From Pseudomonas abietaniphila (GTDB lineage: Bacteria > Pseudomonadota > Gammaproteobacteria > Pseudomonadales > Pseudomonadaceae), in contig NZ_CP155619.1 in NCBI RefSeq assembly GCF_039697315.1, positions 3,968,001-4,032,000 of the forward strand: a stretch of DNA of 64,000 bases, read 5' to 3'. The stretch's first letter is position 1; every line of letters starts with the position of its first letter. Positions 7,876 to 20,443 of the stretch are shown here, in pieces. The translations under genes and the position numbers were made by a program. The notes beneath the pieces were generated by a model. That model ran no database searches. It was not told the origin of the DNA and saw only the letters and a list, made by a program, of their open reading frames with translations.

Positions 7876-9054
7876 TCACGCGCGAAGGGTCTCGCCGTAG
7901 CGATAGGTCGCAAGGCCTGCCAGCACCAATCCGCTGAAGGCCACGAGGCCGCCCACCAGGCCGATGTTGGCAATGCCCAACTGGCTGATCACGACGCTGC
8001 CCAGCAGTGCGCCGCCACCGATGCCGATGTTGTAGATACCCGAGTGCAGCGACATCGCGACATCGGTTGCATCCGGCGCCATCGCCAGTACCTTGGATTG
8101 CATCACCAAGCCGAAGCACATGATCGCCATGCCCCAGACCACGCTCAGAGTGGCGATCCACGAGGCCTTGCCGGACAACGGCAGCAACAGAATCAGACAC
8201 AACGCGAGCGCGCCGATGGCGGTGATCAACAGCCCACGCGGGTAGCGGTTGTTGTAGCGGCTGAACACGATGGAGCCGAGAATGCCGGCGCCGCCGAAAA
8301 GCAACAAAACAATGGTGGTCATCTCGCCGCTCATCTTGGCCACGACGTCGGCAAAGGGCTCGATGTAGCTGTAGGCGGTGAACTGCGCAGTGATGACCAG
8401 CGCGGTCAGCACATAGAGAGACACCAGCGCCGGACGCTTGAACAGAATCGGCAGGCTGCGCAGCGACCCTGAGTTCTGGCTTGGCAGCAGCGGCAGCGAT
8501 TTGATCAGCACCAGCACCGTCAAGCCCGACGCAATGGCGATGGCCAGAAACGTCGTGCGCCAGCCCAGCGCTTCGCCCAACATGCGGCCCAGCGGAATCC
8601 CCAACACCATCGCGAGCGAAGTGCCGGTTGCCAACAGCCCCAGCGCCTGAACCTGTTTGCCCGCAGGTGCGACGCGCACCGCCAGCGATGCGGTGATCGA
8701 CCAGAACACCGCGTGCGCCAAGGCAATGCCGACGCGGCTGACCAGCAACATGCCAAAGCTGGACGCCATGCTCGACATCACATGGCTGGCGATGAACAGG
8801 ATGAACACGAAGCTCAGCAACTTGCGCCGTTCGATGTTGCGGGTCATCAGCATCATCGGCAACGAGGCCAGGGACACGATCCACGCATACACCGTCAACA
8901 TCAGGCCGACTTGTGCAGAGGTCATGTCGAAGCTGTGGCCGATCGCGCTCAGCAGCCCGACCGGCACAAATTCGGTGGTGTTGAAGATAAAAGCCGCAAG
9001 GGCCAGCGCGATAACGCTGAGCCAACTTCCAGTGCGTGCATCGGTGGTGTTCAT
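7876..9054 (-). CDS. sotB: SotB-like sugar efflux MFS transporter
   Basis: A 392-residue major facilitator protein with twelve predicted membrane segments. It matches E. coli SotB closely from the N-terminus ([17 protein letters not shown]), through [34 protein letters not shown] and the mid motif [12 protein letters not shown], to [28 protein letters not shown]. The family exports sugars or sugar analogues such as IPTG and arabinose by proton antiport; related pumps export drugs. I chose the ATG giving [11 protein letters not shown] because family similarity begins just after it; 19 more in-frame residues lie upstream. It appears to be a single-gene unit. Confidence 0.88.
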   Translation of the reverse strand: MNTTDARTGSWLSVIALALAAFIFNTTEFVPVGLLSAIGHSFDMTSAQVGLMLTVYAWIVSLASLPMMLMTRNIERRKLLSFVFILFIASHVMSSMASSFGMLLVSRVGIALAHAVFWSITASLAVRVAPAGKQVQALGLLATGTSLAMVLGIPLGRMLGEALGWRTTFLAIAIASGLTVLVLIKSLPLLPSQNSGSLRSLPILFKRPALVSLYVLTALVITAQFTAYSYIEPFADVVAKMSGEMTTIVLLLFGGAGILGSIVFSRYNNRYPRGLLITAIGALALCLILLLPLSGKASWIATLSVVWGMAIMCFGLVMQSKVLAMAPDATDVAMSLHSGIYNIGIGGGALLGSVVISQLGIANIGLVGGLVAFSGLVLAGLATYRYGETLRA

Positions 9055-9483
9055 CAAAGGATGCGTCAGCCTCAAGGTAAATGTTCGAACTGTCAGGGTC
9101 GCCGAGCTCACACATACAAAACGCCAACAAGCAAAAACGCCGCGCGAGGCTCGGAGCCTGTGCGGTGCGTGCAGTCAGCAGAATATTATGAGTATGGGAG
9201 GGTACGACCAGATGAGGCGGAGTCTACGCCGTTGTTAACGTTGTCACAACCGGCGGCCCATGCGTCAAATCGGCTCATGAAGCGCAGATCAATCGTTCGA
9301 TACAGGCGCCTTAGACGCTGGACTGTCCGCCAAACCCCCGTGGTAGACGGTGTGTGCCTGGCATCGCTTTCAGGCGTTCGGCCCAGGCGGCGCGCCAACC
9401 GGTGGCAGTGTGAGGCGATTTTGATCTACTCGCCGCCATGGTAGGCGTTGCTGAACCCATCATCCGTACAGCCTGTTGATAAA
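9055..9483. other. Intergenic region without recognisable genes
   Basis: The divergent gap between the efflux pump and the autotransporter. Short open frames exist on both strands but none has a ribosome binding site or a protein-like composition. No repeat or RNA gene was recognised. Confidence 0.4.
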
Positions 9484-9512
9484 TTGACGTAAAAGAAAAC
9501 CTGTTCTTAGAT
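9484..9512 (+). promoter_or_regulatory. Candidate sigma-70 promoter of the autotransporter
   Basis: TTGACG (9484-9489), a 17-base spacer, then TTAGAT (9507-9512). If used, transcripts start near 9519, which rules out the ATG at 9511 as the start codon and leaves a leader of roughly 100 bases before the ATG at 9616. Confidence 0.45.
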
Positions 9513-9615
9513 GAATAAAGAAGAGGAGCAATTATTCAGTGCGCGTACACAGGAACGGCACTGTTATTTAAAAGGAATTAAACCGCCCCGGGTTATACCC
9601 GCAGGAGCACGCCTG

Positions 9616-12276
9616 ATGAAAAGGCCCGTTAGGGCTCGCGTCGGCAATATTATTTACCTGTCTTGCGTATCCCTGCTGTTATTGCCAGCCACCGAGATTA
9701 AAGCCGCCTGTACCCTGACAACAGGGCCGGGCGATGACAGCTATGTCTGCGACAGCGGTACAAGTACCGGGCTGACCGATCTGGTCGGCAATAACACATT
9801 GACGCTTCCGTCAGGTGGCACAGGTTCCATCCTGGGAAATGTCGTCTTCGGCGCCGGGATAAACCGGCTGGAGATGGACGGTGGAAACATACTCGGCACT
9901 GTCGATATGGGGGATGGCGGTAACGTCATTCGCATTGGCGCAGGGGCTATTCGTGACGCGGTTTTCCAAGGTAGCGCCCGGGACAGCTTCGTGATGACCG
10001 GCGGGTCGATTCAATCACTGGCTCAGGGTGATGCGCGCGACATCTTCTCCATGAGTGGCGGGACCATCATCGGCGCATTTGAGGATGGCGATGTTGCAGC
10101 CATGAGCGGCGGCACTATTGGCCGTGTCGACATGAAGCTGGATGACAACATCTTCGACATGTCAGGCGGGCAGATCACCGGCAATCTTGTCACCGGATTC
10201 GGTCGCGACACTGTCAGTGTTTCTGGCGGCAGCATCGGCGGCAACGTCAGCGTGAGTGGCGGAGACGACAGTATCAACGTGACCGGCGGAGTCATCTCCG
10301 GGCAGATCCGCGCCAGTTTCGGAAACGACGTGTTCAGTTGGGACGGTGGCGGACACATTCAGTCTGCGGTACTGATGGGCGATGGAGACGACACCGCGCG
10401 GGTCGCCAATCTCACCGAGAGCACACTTAGCGCGACACCGTTGATCGACGGTGGTTTGGGCGCAGACACGCTGACCTTCATCAGCACCTCATCGGCTACG
10501 CCGTCACGTTATGTCGGCTGGGAGACCGTCAACCTCACCCAGCAGTCGCGGTTCAATCTGAGCGGCGATTTCTTTTTGGGTGACAGCGCGACCGGCACCG
10601 GCAACTTCAACGTCGACAGCAGCAGTACGTTGTTTCCGGTGCAGGGAGCGGTGCGGCCCTACATCGCGGGCAATCTCGCTACGCTTAATAACGCTGGCGT
10701 GATCGACATGACTTCCCGTAGCGCAGTGGCTGGCGATACGCTCAGCGTGTTCGGCAACTACGTGGGCAGCGACGGTCAGTTGTTGCTGCAGACCACATTG
10801 GGTGGTGACAGCTCTGCAACCGACCGGCTGGTCGTTTCGCAAGGCACGATCAGCGGCAATACCCAGCTGGGCATTACCAATCTGGGCGGCCTGGGTGGGC
10901 TGACTCAGGCCAGTGGTATCGAAGTGGTTCAGGCCGCCAATGGTGCGACCAGCAGCAGCGGTGCTTTTGCGCTGAAAGGATCAGTGTCGGCGGGCGCTTA
11001 TCAGTACTACCTGTTCAAGGGTGGCGTGACAGCGGGAACCGAGAATAACTGGTACTTGCGATCCTCGGTTGTGGCGGTCGCCCCGCTGGCTATTCCGATC
11101 CCTCCGGCAGCGCCTGTGATCCCCCAAGCCACTGTGCCAGTGGCCGTGGCGCCGCCGACGGTGAGTGCGGATGAGCCGGCTGTCGAACCGCCGACTGCAA
11201 CGCCCGTTGCGCCGGCAGCGCCCGCGACCTCCGACTCGACCGCAGTGGCAAGCACCTCGCCGGTGCCCGCCGCGACTACGCCTTCAATACCGCAGGCCGT
11301 ACCGGGAGCCGAGGCGATTCCTCTTTATCGACTGGAAGTCCCGGTCTATTCGGTTGTCGTTCCAGCGGCACAAATGATGGTGTTGTCCGCGCTGGGAACA
11401 TTCCACGACCGACAGGGCGATCAAAGCCTGCTCACGGGAACAGGAAGTGTTCCGGCCGGTTGGGCACGCCTCTATGGCAGTGATCTGAAAAAGAGCTGGT
11501 CAGGCACCGTGTCGCCACGCCTGGACGGTTCGACGCAGGGTTACCAGATCGGCCATGACCTCTACGTCGCCGTCACCGATTCAGGCCAACGGCAACGTGC
11601 GGGATTCTTTGTAGGGCAGAGCCGACTGCGAGGCGATGTCGACGGATTCGCCGAAGGCTTCCAGCATCGCAAGGCCGGGCACGTGAAGCTTGCGGGCGAT
11701 CATTTCGGCGCCTACTGGACACTCGTCGACCCGAAGGGTGGGTACCTCGATGCCGTGGCAATGGGCACGCGTCTTCGCGGCGACAACCGGTCTGATCGGG
11801 GCGTCAAACTCGACACCGAAGGCCGCGCGGTCACGCTGTCGCTGGAGAGCGGTTATCCGTTGCCGGTTTTTGAACACTGGGTCGTGGAGCCGCAAGTGCA
11901 AGTCATTCATCAGAACATCGACTTGGACAAGCAGAACGACGGCATCTCCGATGTGTCATTCGACTCCCAGGGTTACTGGACCGGCCGAGTCGGGGCGCGC
12001 CTCAAAGGACGGTATCTGGTCAATAACCTTCCGGTCAAACCCTACCTGCGCGCCAATACCTGGCACACCTTCGGCGGTAAAGACACCGTGACGTACAACG
12101 GTGTGGACCGGATCAAGAGCGATCACAAGTCCTCTTCCGCTGACGTTGGAGTGGGGGTTGTGGCAAAAGTATCGTCAGACGTCAGTGTGTATCTGGCGGT
12201 GGATTACAACACGAATCTCGACAGCGAAACGCTTGAAGGTGGAAGCGGGACGTTAGGGGTGCGAGTCAGTTGGTAA
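9616..12276 (+). CDS. Autotransporter (type Va) with repeat-rich passenger
   Basis: An 886-residue outer-membrane autotransporter. The start at 9616 has AGGAG at proper spacing and gives a signal peptide (MKRPVRARVGNIIYLSCVSLLLLPATEIKAA). Residues about 75-290 carry imperfect repeats of about 20 residues built on D-x-x-x-x-SGG-x-I-x-G-x-V with GxGxD-like turns, consistent with a beta-helix. A Pro/Ala/Val linker (about 505-580) leads to a C-terminal 12-strand beta-barrel of about 280 residues ending in RVSW; a terminal tryptophan instead of phenylalanine is acceptable to the assembly machinery. No protease or lipase catalytic triad was seen, so adhesion or self-association is the likelier role. 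Its 3' end overlaps the convergent LysR gene by 11 bases. Confidence 0.85.
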   Translation: MKRPVRARVGNIIYLSCVSLLLLPATEIKAACTLTTGPGDDSYVCDSGTSTGLTDLVGNNTLTLPSGGTGSILGNVVFGAGINRLEMDGGNILGTVDMGDGGNVIRIGAGAIRDAVFQGSARDSFVMTGGSIQSLAQGDARDIFSMSGGTIIGAFEDGDVAAMSGGTIGRVDMKLDDNIFDMSGGQITGNLVTGFGRDTVSVSGGSIGGNVSVSGGDDSINVTGGVISGQIRASFGNDVFSWDGGGHIQSAVLMGDGDDTARVANLTESTLSATPLIDGGLGADTLTFISTSSATPSRYVGWETVNLTQQSRFNLSGDFFLGDSATGTGNFNVDSSSTLFPVQGAVRPYIAGNLATLNNAGVIDMTSRSAVAGDTLSVFGNYVGSDGQLLLQTTLGGDSSATDRLVVSQGTISGNTQLGITNLGGLGGLTQASGIEVVQAANGATSSSGAFALKGSVSAGAYQYYLFKGGVTAGTENNWYLRSSVVAVAPLAIPIPPAAPVIPQATVPVAVAPPTVSADEPAVEPPTATPVAPAAPATSDSTAVASTSPVPAATTPSIPQAVPGAEAIPLYRLEVPVYSVVVPAAQMMVLSALGTFHDRQGDQSLLTGTGSVPAGWARLYGSDLKKSWSGTVSPRLDGSTQGYQIGHDLYVAVTDSGQRQRAGFFVGQSRLRGDVDGFAEGFQHRKAGHVKLAGDHFGAYWTLVDPKGGYLDAVAMGTRLRGDNRSDRGVKLDTEGRAVTLSLESGYPLPVFEHWVVEPQVQVIHQNIDLDKQNDGISDVSFDSQGYWTGRVGARLKGRYLVNNLPVKPYLRANTWHTFGGKDTVTYNGVDRIKSDHKSSSADVGVGVVAKVSSDVSVYLAVDYNTNLDSETLEGGSGTLGVRVSW

Positions 12277-13216
12277 CTGTGCTGCGCGCGCTCACGTTAT
12301 CGGGTGTTGAACCGGTAAAGGGTTCGGCATCCGTGTGTGTGAGGATCAGGCGGAAAGTCTCCACCAAAGGCCGCAAGTTGACCCGATGCCACGCCGCCCA
12401 TAGCGGCATGGTGAAACTCAGCCACGGCAACTCCCGGAACACGACGCCGGGATAAGCAGCCTGGTTCAGGCTCTTCTGCGTCATCGCGATGCCCAGACCC
12501 GCCGCGACCAGGCCGAGTGCGGTGTAGGGTTCGGCGGCCTCCAGCCGAATCTCCGGTGTGAAACCCGCCCGAATGCACGCCGCGACAAAGTCGTCGTGGT
12601 GATTCTTGCCCTGACTGGACTTCACGCCGATCCAGTCCAGATCCTGCAAGTCAGCAGGCGTAAGGCGCTCGACCTGCGCGAGCGGATGATGGGCGGGCAA
12701 CGCCAGCATCATCGGGTCTTCCAGCAACTGGCGATAGGTGAGGTCAGGGTCATCATCGCTCGGCGGCTCGCTGACCAGCGCCACATCCAGACTGCGCTGC
12801 CGCAACCCTTCAAGCTGGTCGCTCGAAGGCATGTTGTACAACGCCACATGAACCCCCGGCCGTACCTCGCGCACCGCACTCAAGGCCGTAGGCAACACAT
12901 TGGCGTGCATTGCCGTCTCGATATAGCCAATGCACAACCCACCTTCCTCGCCACGCCCCAGCCGTTTGCCCAGCGACTCCAGCCGATTCGCGTGCGTCAG
13001 CAACGCGCGGGCTTCGGTCAGGAAGGTACGGCCATCCGTGGTCAGACGAATCCGCTGCTGACTGCGCTCGAACAGGTTCAACCCGAGACGCTCCTCAAGT
13101 TGTGCGATCTGCCGACTGAGCGGCGATTGAGAGATATGCAGACGCTCAGCCGCACGGCCCACGTGCTCCTCTTCAGCGACCACGACGAAATAACGGAGTT
13201 GGCGAAGGTCGATCAT
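12266..13216 (-). CDS. LysR-family regulator, CatR/BenM-like
   Basis: A 316-residue regulator starting MIDLRQLRYFVVVAEEEHVGRAAERLHISQSPLSRQIAQLEERLG, a canonical LysR DNA-binding domain; the effector domain starts near residue 90 (LCIGYIETAMHANVLP). The N-terminal pattern is typical of the CatR/BenM/CbbR branch, whose members often sense aromatic or carboxylic acids. Upstream in-frame residues (39) are not family-like, so the ATG at 13216 was chosen. It is convergent with the autotransporter, overlapping by 11 bases, and points away from the tmRNA gene. No divergent target gene is adjacent, so the regulon is unknown. Confidence 0.87.
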   Translation of the reverse strand: MIDLRQLRYFVVVAEEEHVGRAAERLHISQSPLSRQIAQLEERLGLNLFERSQQRIRLTTDGRTFLTEARALLTHANRLESLGKRLGRGEEGGLCIGYIETAMHANVLPTALSAVREVRPGVHVALYNMPSSDQLEGLRQRSLDVALVSEPPSDDDPDLTYRQLLEDPMMLALPAHHPLAQVERLTPADLQDLDWIGVKSSQGKNHHDDFVAACIRAGFTPEIRLEAAEPYTALGLVAAGLGIAMTQKSLNQAAYPGVVFRELPWLSFTMPLWAAWHRVNLRPLVETFRLILTHTDAEPFTGSTPDNVSARSTVTN

Positions 13217-13343
13217 GTGAGGCTCTGGGTGTCTTAAGTGCTGGGGATTGTGTCTTGAGCGGTCTTTGAATGGCAATCGGGAATGGCCGGTGGCTTTAGC
13301 AGCTGACCTGTGTACCTGAGTGCATGCTGACAAAATTCAGGCA

Positions 13344-13370
13344 CAAAAAAAGACGTCCGTGGACGTCTTT
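13344..13370 (-). terminator. Terminator of tmRNA gene
   Basis: Stem AAAGACGTCC / GGACGTCTTT with a two-base spacer (13349-13370), followed on the minus strand by a run of seven T. It lies just beyond the tmRNA 3' end. Confidence 0.85.
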
Positions 13371-13378
13371 CATTTGTT

Positions 13379-13770
13379 TGGTGGAGCCGGGGGGATTTGA
13401 ACCCCCGTCCGCCAGTACTCCGCTGTCGGGACTACATGCTTAGCCGTGTCTATTAAGTTAACCCTCAGCGACCCGACGGGCAGGGTGCTTTGGGCGAGCT
13501 GTGTAAGTTTTAGCCGATTCGTCCACAGCGTACTGCACGGCGATCCTGTTCTGTATGACAATCATTTTGGGTTTACAGGCATCCCCTGATGATTGCTGGA
13601 GCCGAAGCTACCAGAAGGAAGGCTAGCGCCGCTTACGCAGCGAGAGCTTGTTCCCCGTAGGTTTCGTCATTGGCAACTATAGAAAGTTGCAACAGTGGAT
13701 TTACGACTTCTGTTACCAAGTCGGCATGCCCCTAGAGTTTCATCACCGGCGTCGAATCCTAATCGGCCCC
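13379..13770 (-). ncRNA. ssrA: Transfer-messenger RNA (tmRNA)
   Basis: A 392-base one-piece tmRNA. The 5' end (GGGGCCGATTAGGATTCGACG) and the 3' end (GGGGGTTCAAATCCCCCCGG then CTCCACCA) form the tRNA-like domain with an encoded CCA. The resume frame (13674-13633, minus) reads ANDETYGEQALAA then TAA, the proteolysis tag for ClpXP-type proteases. The product rescues stalled ribosomes together with SmpB, whose gene lies about 8 kb away on the same strand. A terminator follows directly. A small hairpin (CTGCTCTAGCAG) lies just upstream; I did not find a confident promoter. Confidence 0.97.
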
Positions 13771-13852
13771 AATTCTGCTGCTCTAGCAGTCAGGTCGCGG
13801 AGTGTACCCGAATCAACGGGATACGTCACCTTGAGCCTTTGCACAGATCGGC

Positions 13853-13873
13853 GGGCCGGCTCATGGCCGGCCC
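13853..13873 (-). terminator. GC-rich hairpin after secreted-protein gene
   Basis: A perfect eight-base stem GGGCCGGC / GCCGGCCC with a five-base loop, 11 bases past the stop of the 13884-14174 gene on the minus strand. There is no T run, so termination efficiency is doubtful. Confidence 0.45.
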
Positions 13874-13883
13874 AGGCCGGGCA

Positions 13884-14174
13884 TTACTTGGTGGCGCCGC
13901 CGTCGGAACCGTCACCGCCGGTTTTCAGCGAGGTGATTTCCTTCTGGGTCAGCTCGATGCATTTTTTGTCATCGCCAGCCTTTTGAGCCGCCATGGCATC
14001 AGTCATCGTTTTTTCCAGTTCCTGCTTGCTGTCCGCGCTCATATTGGTGCTGGTCGAAGTATGAGCATCTTTCAGGGTCTGCAGGTTGGCGCCGCACAGG
14101 TCATCAGCAGCGAATACCGGGGAACCCATCAGTGCAGCGGTCAGAAACAAACCAGTCAGTGCTGTGCGTTTCAT
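13884..14174 (-). CDS. Small secreted two-cysteine protein, unknown function
   Basis: A 96-residue protein starting MKRTALTGLFLTAALMGSPVFAA with a clear signal peptide (cleavage near residue 22) and AAGGAGAT seven bases before the ATG. The mature chain has two cysteines (LCGANL and CIELTQ) 45 residues apart around polar helices rich in D, K, T and A, and a Gly-rich tail (GGDGSDGGATK). It appears paralogous to the protein at 4489-4761, sharing signal-peptide start, LC-x2-NL, C-x2-LTQ and similar spacing. It sits between tmRNA and the lactate genes with its own hairpin, so probably forms a single-gene unit. Function unknown. Confidence 0.8.
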   Translation of the reverse strand: MKRTALTGLFLTAALMGSPVFAADDLCGANLQTLKDAHTSTSTNMSADSKQELEKTMTDAMAAQKAGDDKKCIELTQKEITSLKTGGDGSDGGATK

Positions 14175-14348
14175 GTGTATCTCCTTAAGCCTGGGGACTC
14201 GGTATGGCCGGTTAAATCTGGCCGATGTCCGAGGTAGAGGAATAAGCGTCCCGTGTTGTGGCGCTTAAAGAGATGGACTGCCCTCGAACGCAGGGGTTCT
14301 ATTTATTTTTCGAGTGGTGGGAAAAAGCCATGTTGCAGAATGTGTCAT

Positions 14349-14377
14349 TCAAATGGGGCGAAAAACTCCCCATTTGA
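14349..14377 (-). terminator. Hairpin after dld2
   Basis: A perfect ten-base stem TCAAATGGGG / CCCCATTTGA with a nine-base A-rich loop lies six bases past the end of the lactate dehydrogenase gene. The T run on the minus strand is displaced about 20 bases, so this is a probable but not classic terminator of the lld transcript. Confidence 0.55.
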
Positions 14378-14382
14378 GTGCA

Positions 14383-17193
<2,811 letters not shown>

Positions 17194-17268
17194 ACGGTCT
17201 TCCTCACGGGATCATCATCATGGCGCCGCGGCATCTGGCGTGCCGCGTGCGTTATCTACAGCGTGCGC

Positions 17269-18414
17269 TCAGGCGCCGAGCTCGCGAACCAGTGAGTCGC
17301 GGGTGATTTCGCTGACGGATTTGGCGCCTGTCAGCACCATCGCCACGCGCATTTCCTTTTCGAACAGTTCGAGCAAATGTTTCACGCCGGCTTCGCCGTG
17401 GGTGGCGAGGGCGTAAATGAACGCGCGGCCGATCAGCACGGCGTCGGCGCCCATGGCAATCATGCGCACTACGTCCAGGCCGCTGCGAATGCCGGAGTCG
17501 GCGAGGATCTTGATTTCGCCCTTCACGGCGTCGGCAATGGCGGGCAGCGCACGGGCACTGGACAGCACGCCATCGAGCTGGCGGCCGCCGTGGTTGGATA
17601 CAACGATGCCGTCCGCGCCGAATTTCACGGCGTCGCGGGCGTCTTCGGGGTCAAGGATGCCTTTGATGATCATCGGGCCGTCCCAGAAGTCGCGAATCCA
17701 TTCCAGGTCTTTCCAGGAAATCGACGGATCGAAATTGTTACCGAGCCAGGCGATGTAATCCGTCAGGCCGGTAGGGTTACCGCGATAGGCCGACACGTTA
17801 CCGAGATCGTGAGGACGGCCGTTCACGCCGACGTCCCACGCCCATTGCGGATGAGTCATGGCTTGCAGAACGCGGCGGATCGGGCCGTTCTTGCCGCTCA
17901 TGCCGGAGTGCAGGTCGCGATAGCGGGCGCCAGGCACAGGCATGTCCACGGTGAACACCAGCGTCTTGACGCCGGCGGCCTTGGCGCGCTCAAGGGCATT
18001 GCGCATGAAGCCACGATCCTTGAGGACGTAAAGCTGGAACCACATGGGGCGGTCGATGGCCGGGGCGACCTCTTCGATCGGACAGAGCGACACGGTCGAC
18101 AGCGTGAAGGGAATCCCTTTGGAGGCTGCAGCGCGAGCGGCCTGCACCTCGCCACGGCGGGCGTACATGCCGCACAGACCGACCGGCGCCAGTATCACGG
18201 GCATGCTCAGGGTTTCATCGAACAGCCGGGTTTCCAGGCTGAGTTCGGACATGTTCTTGAGCACGCGCTGGCGCAGAGCGATTTCGGAAAGGTCCGAGAC
18301 GTTGTGGCGCAGCGTGTGTTCGGCGTACGCGCCACCGTCGGCGTAATGAAAGAGAAACGGAGGCAGCTTGCGTTGCGCAGCGGCACGATAATCGGTGGAA
18401 GCAGAAATGATCAT
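17269..18414 (-). CDS. lldD: L-lactate dehydrogenase (quinone), FMN-dependent
   Basis: A 381-residue FMN-dependent alpha-hydroxy-acid dehydrogenase. The start [28 protein letters not shown] matches LldD proteins, so the ATG at 18414 was chosen over an upstream one. Visible motifs include the FMN and substrate pocket [12 protein letters not shown] with the catalytic histidine, [15 protein letters not shown], and [12 protein letters not shown]. It oxidises L-lactate to pyruvate and passes electrons to the quinone pool at the inner membrane. It lies between the permease and the D-lactate dehydrogenase, 68 bp after lldP with a strong hairpin in the gap that could set relative expression. Confidence 0.96.
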   Translation of the reverse strand: MIISASTDYRAAAQRKLPPFLFHYADGGAYAEHTLRHNVSDLSEIALRQRVLKNMSELSLETRLFDETLSMPVILAPVGLCGMYARRGEVQAARAAASKGIPFTLSTVSLCPIEEVAPAIDRPMWFQLYVLKDRGFMRNALERAKAAGVKTLVFTVDMPVPGARYRDLHSGMSGKNGPIRRVLQAMTHPQWAWDVGVNGRPHDLGNVSAYRGNPTGLTDYIAWLGNNFDPSISWKDLEWIRDFWDGPMIIKGILDPEDARDAVKFGADGIVVSNHGGRQLDGVLSSARALPAIADAVKGEIKILADSGIRSGLDVVRMIAMGADAVLIGRAFIYALATHGEAGVKHLLELFEKEMRVAMVLTGAKSVSEITRDSLVRELGA

Positions 18415-18444
18415 GAGGTCTCGCAACATTGAGTGAGCGGGGCA

Positions 18445-18474
18445 GCGCCGGGTGCACGTGAGCACACCCGGCGC
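18445..18474 (-). other. Intercistronic hairpin between lldP and lldD
   Basis: Perfect ten-base arms GCGCCGGGTG and CACCCGGCGC around a ten-base loop in the 68-bp gap. There is no T run on the minus strand, so it is more likely an mRNA-processing or stability element than a terminator. Confidence 0.55.
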
Positions 18475-18482
18475 TTGTCTCG

Positions 18483-20180
18483 TTAATGAACCAGCATGCC
18501 GGTCAGCCAGTACGCCTGAACGTAGGTGATGCAGCCCACGATGGCTGCGAAGAAGATGCTGTGCTTGAGCGTGAAGCGGAACAGGTCCGATTCCTTGCCG
18601 ACCAGACCGGTCGCGGCGCAGGCCACGGCGATCGACTGCGGGGAAATCATTTTGCCGGTGACGCCGCCGCTGGAGTTGGCGGCAACCATCAGCACGTCAC
18701 TGACACCCAACTGGTGCGCGGTGGTCGCTTGCAGCGAGCCGAACAGGGCGTTGGACGAGGTGTCGGAACCGGTCAGGAACACACCGAGCCAGCCGAGGAA
18801 TGGCGAGAAGAACGGGAATGCAGCACCCGTACCGGCCAGGACCAACGCCAGTGTCGACGACATGCCGGAGTAGTTCATGACGAAGGCGAAGGCCAGCACC
18901 ATGCCGATGGACACGATGGCCCAGCGCAGTTCGAACAGGGTCTCTTTGAAAGTGGTAAGACCAGTTTTGACGCCGATTCGCAGGACAATCATCGCCAGAA
19001 TCGCCGAGATCAAAATGGCGCTGCCGGAGGCTGCCAGCAGGTCGAATTTGTACACGGCAGGCATGGCGGTCGCTGTTGCGACGATCGGCGCGCCCTTCAT
19101 GACCAGTTGGTCCAGGTGTGGAACCGGGAAGTTCATGGTCAGCGAGGCCAACGGACCGCCTGCGGCGAACAGGGCCTTGAACGGCTTCAAGGTCCAGATT
19201 GTCACGATGACGGTCAGTATCAGGAACGGTGACCAGGCCTTGAGGATGACGCCGGCGGAGTACGGGGATTTCTTGGTGGTGCGTGGTTGACCGAAGCCGC
19301 CAGGACCGCCGCCCATCACGACTGCACCGCCACCTGCGCTCGCCACTTGCATGTCGGTTGCGCGGGCTGGCTGCCAGACCTTCAGGAAGAACGTCAGGGA
19401 CACGAGGCTGACCAGTGCCGAGGTAATGTCAGGCAGTTCCGGGCCAATGTAGTTCGAGGTCAGGAATTGCACGATGGCGAAGCTGCCGCCGGCCACCAGC
19501 GCGGCTGGCCAGGTTTCCTTGACGCCTTTCACGCCGTCCATCATGAACATCAGCCAGAACGGTACGAACACCGACAGCAGCGGCAGTTGACGGCCTGCCA
19601 TCGCGCCGATTTTGAAGGCGTCGATGCCAGAGACCTGACCGGCGACGATGATCGGGATCCCCAGTGCGCCAAACGCAACAGGCGCGGTGTTCGCGATCAG
19701 GCACAAGCCTGCTGCGTACAGCGGGTTCAAACCCAGACCTACCAACAAGGCTGCCGTGATCGCGACCGGAGCACCGAAGCCTGCCGCACCTTCCAGAAAG
19801 GCGCCGAAGCAGAACCCGATCAGCAGGACCTGCAGACGTTGGTCGTCAGTGATCGACATGACCGAGCTGCGAATGATCTCGAACTGGCCGCTCTTGACCG
19901 TCAGTTTGTAGAGGAACACCGCCGCAATGATGATCCACGCAATCGGCCACAAGCCGTAAAGGAAGCCGTAGACCGCCGAAGCGACCGCCATATCGGCGGG
20001 CATCTGAAACGCGAAGATCGCGATCAGGACGGCAAGCAACAAGGTGATGGCGCCTGCAACATGGCCTTTGAGCCGGAACACGGCCAAGGCGAGGAAGAAG
20101 AACACGATGGGAATGACCGCAGCGAGTGCCGATAGGCCCAGGCTGCCGAGAGGTGTGTAGAGCTGTTGCCAGGTTTGCAT
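18483..20180 (-). CDS. lldP: L-lactate permease
   Basis: A 565-residue inner-membrane lactate:proton symporter (LctP family) with about 13-14 membrane segments. Family stretches include [34 protein letters not shown] and [22 protein letters not shown]. The start [13 protein letters not shown] has AGGGG nine bases upstream, and 39 further in-frame residues are not family-like. It imports L-lactate, D-lactate and probably glycolate. First gene of the lldP-lldD-dld2 unit, divergent from lldR, with an LldR-type operator in the shared region. Confidence 0.95.
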   Translation of the reverse strand: MQTWQQLYTPLGSLGLSALAAVIPIVFFFLALAVFRLKGHVAGAITLLLAVLIAIFAFQMPADMAVASAVYGFLYGLWPIAWIIIAAVFLYKLTVKSGQFEIIRSSVMSITDDQRLQVLLIGFCFGAFLEGAAGFGAPVAITAALLVGLGLNPLYAAGLCLIANTAPVAFGALGIPIIVAGQVSGIDAFKIGAMAGRQLPLLSVFVPFWLMFMMDGVKGVKETWPAALVAGGSFAIVQFLTSNYIGPELPDITSALVSLVSLTFFLKVWQPARATDMQVASAGGGAVVMGGGPGGFGQPRTTKKSPYSAGVILKAWSPFLILTVIVTIWTLKPFKALFAAGGPLASLTMNFPVPHLDQLVMKGAPIVATATAMPAVYKFDLLAASGSAILISAILAMIVLRIGVKTGLTTFKETLFELRWAIVSIGMVLAFAFVMNYSGMSSTLALVLAGTGAAFPFFSPFLGWLGVFLTGSDTSSNALFGSLQATTAHQLGVSDVLMVAANSSGGVTGKMISPQSIAVACAATGLVGKESDLFRFTLKHSIFFAAIVGCITYVQAYWLTGMLVH

Positions 20181-20377
20181 GTATGAGGCCCCTAATTGTT
20201 GTTGGTTAGGCCCGGTGTCCATGTCTTGCGTGCGCTGCTCCTGCAGGGGACAACTGCTTTTCTGTCGTCCTGCCGGCGCCGACGAACGAAGTCGCACAGC
20301 TCACCAGCTCAAGCGTTCCGCCGTCGCGGATGACTTGCGGCGTGTCGTGGAGGATGACCACTAATCGCCGGCACCGA

Positions 20378-20398
20378 TAAATTGGTAATACCAATTTA
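20378..20398. promoter_or_regulatory. LldR operator
   Basis: A perfect 21-bp palindrome with core AATTGGTAATACCAATT (ten-base arms around one central base), the sequence type bound by LldR-like FadR/GntR regulators. It lies just downstream of the likely lldP promoter (-35 TTGACA at 20438-20443 and a weak -10 TAACCT at 20414-20419, minus strand), at about +8 to +28, which fits repression by blocking polymerase. Only one copy is seen in the gap. Confidence 0.8.
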
Positions 20399-20413
20399 CA
20401 ATGTCTTGTCGCT

Positions 20414-20443
20414 AGGTTAAAAGCCTTGGCATTGGTGTGTCAA
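20414..20443 (-). promoter_or_regulatory. Probable promoter of the lld operon
   Basis: On the minus strand TTGACA (20443-20438), an 18-base spacer and TAACCT (20419-20414). The perfect -35 and weak -10 place the start near 20407, just before the LldR operator and about 230 bases before lldP. Confidence 0.5.

Noticed and set aside
13771..13850. A promoter for tmRNA just upstream of its 5' end
   Set aside because: TTGATT and TACACT are present on the minus strand but only four bases apart; no pair has acceptable spacing.
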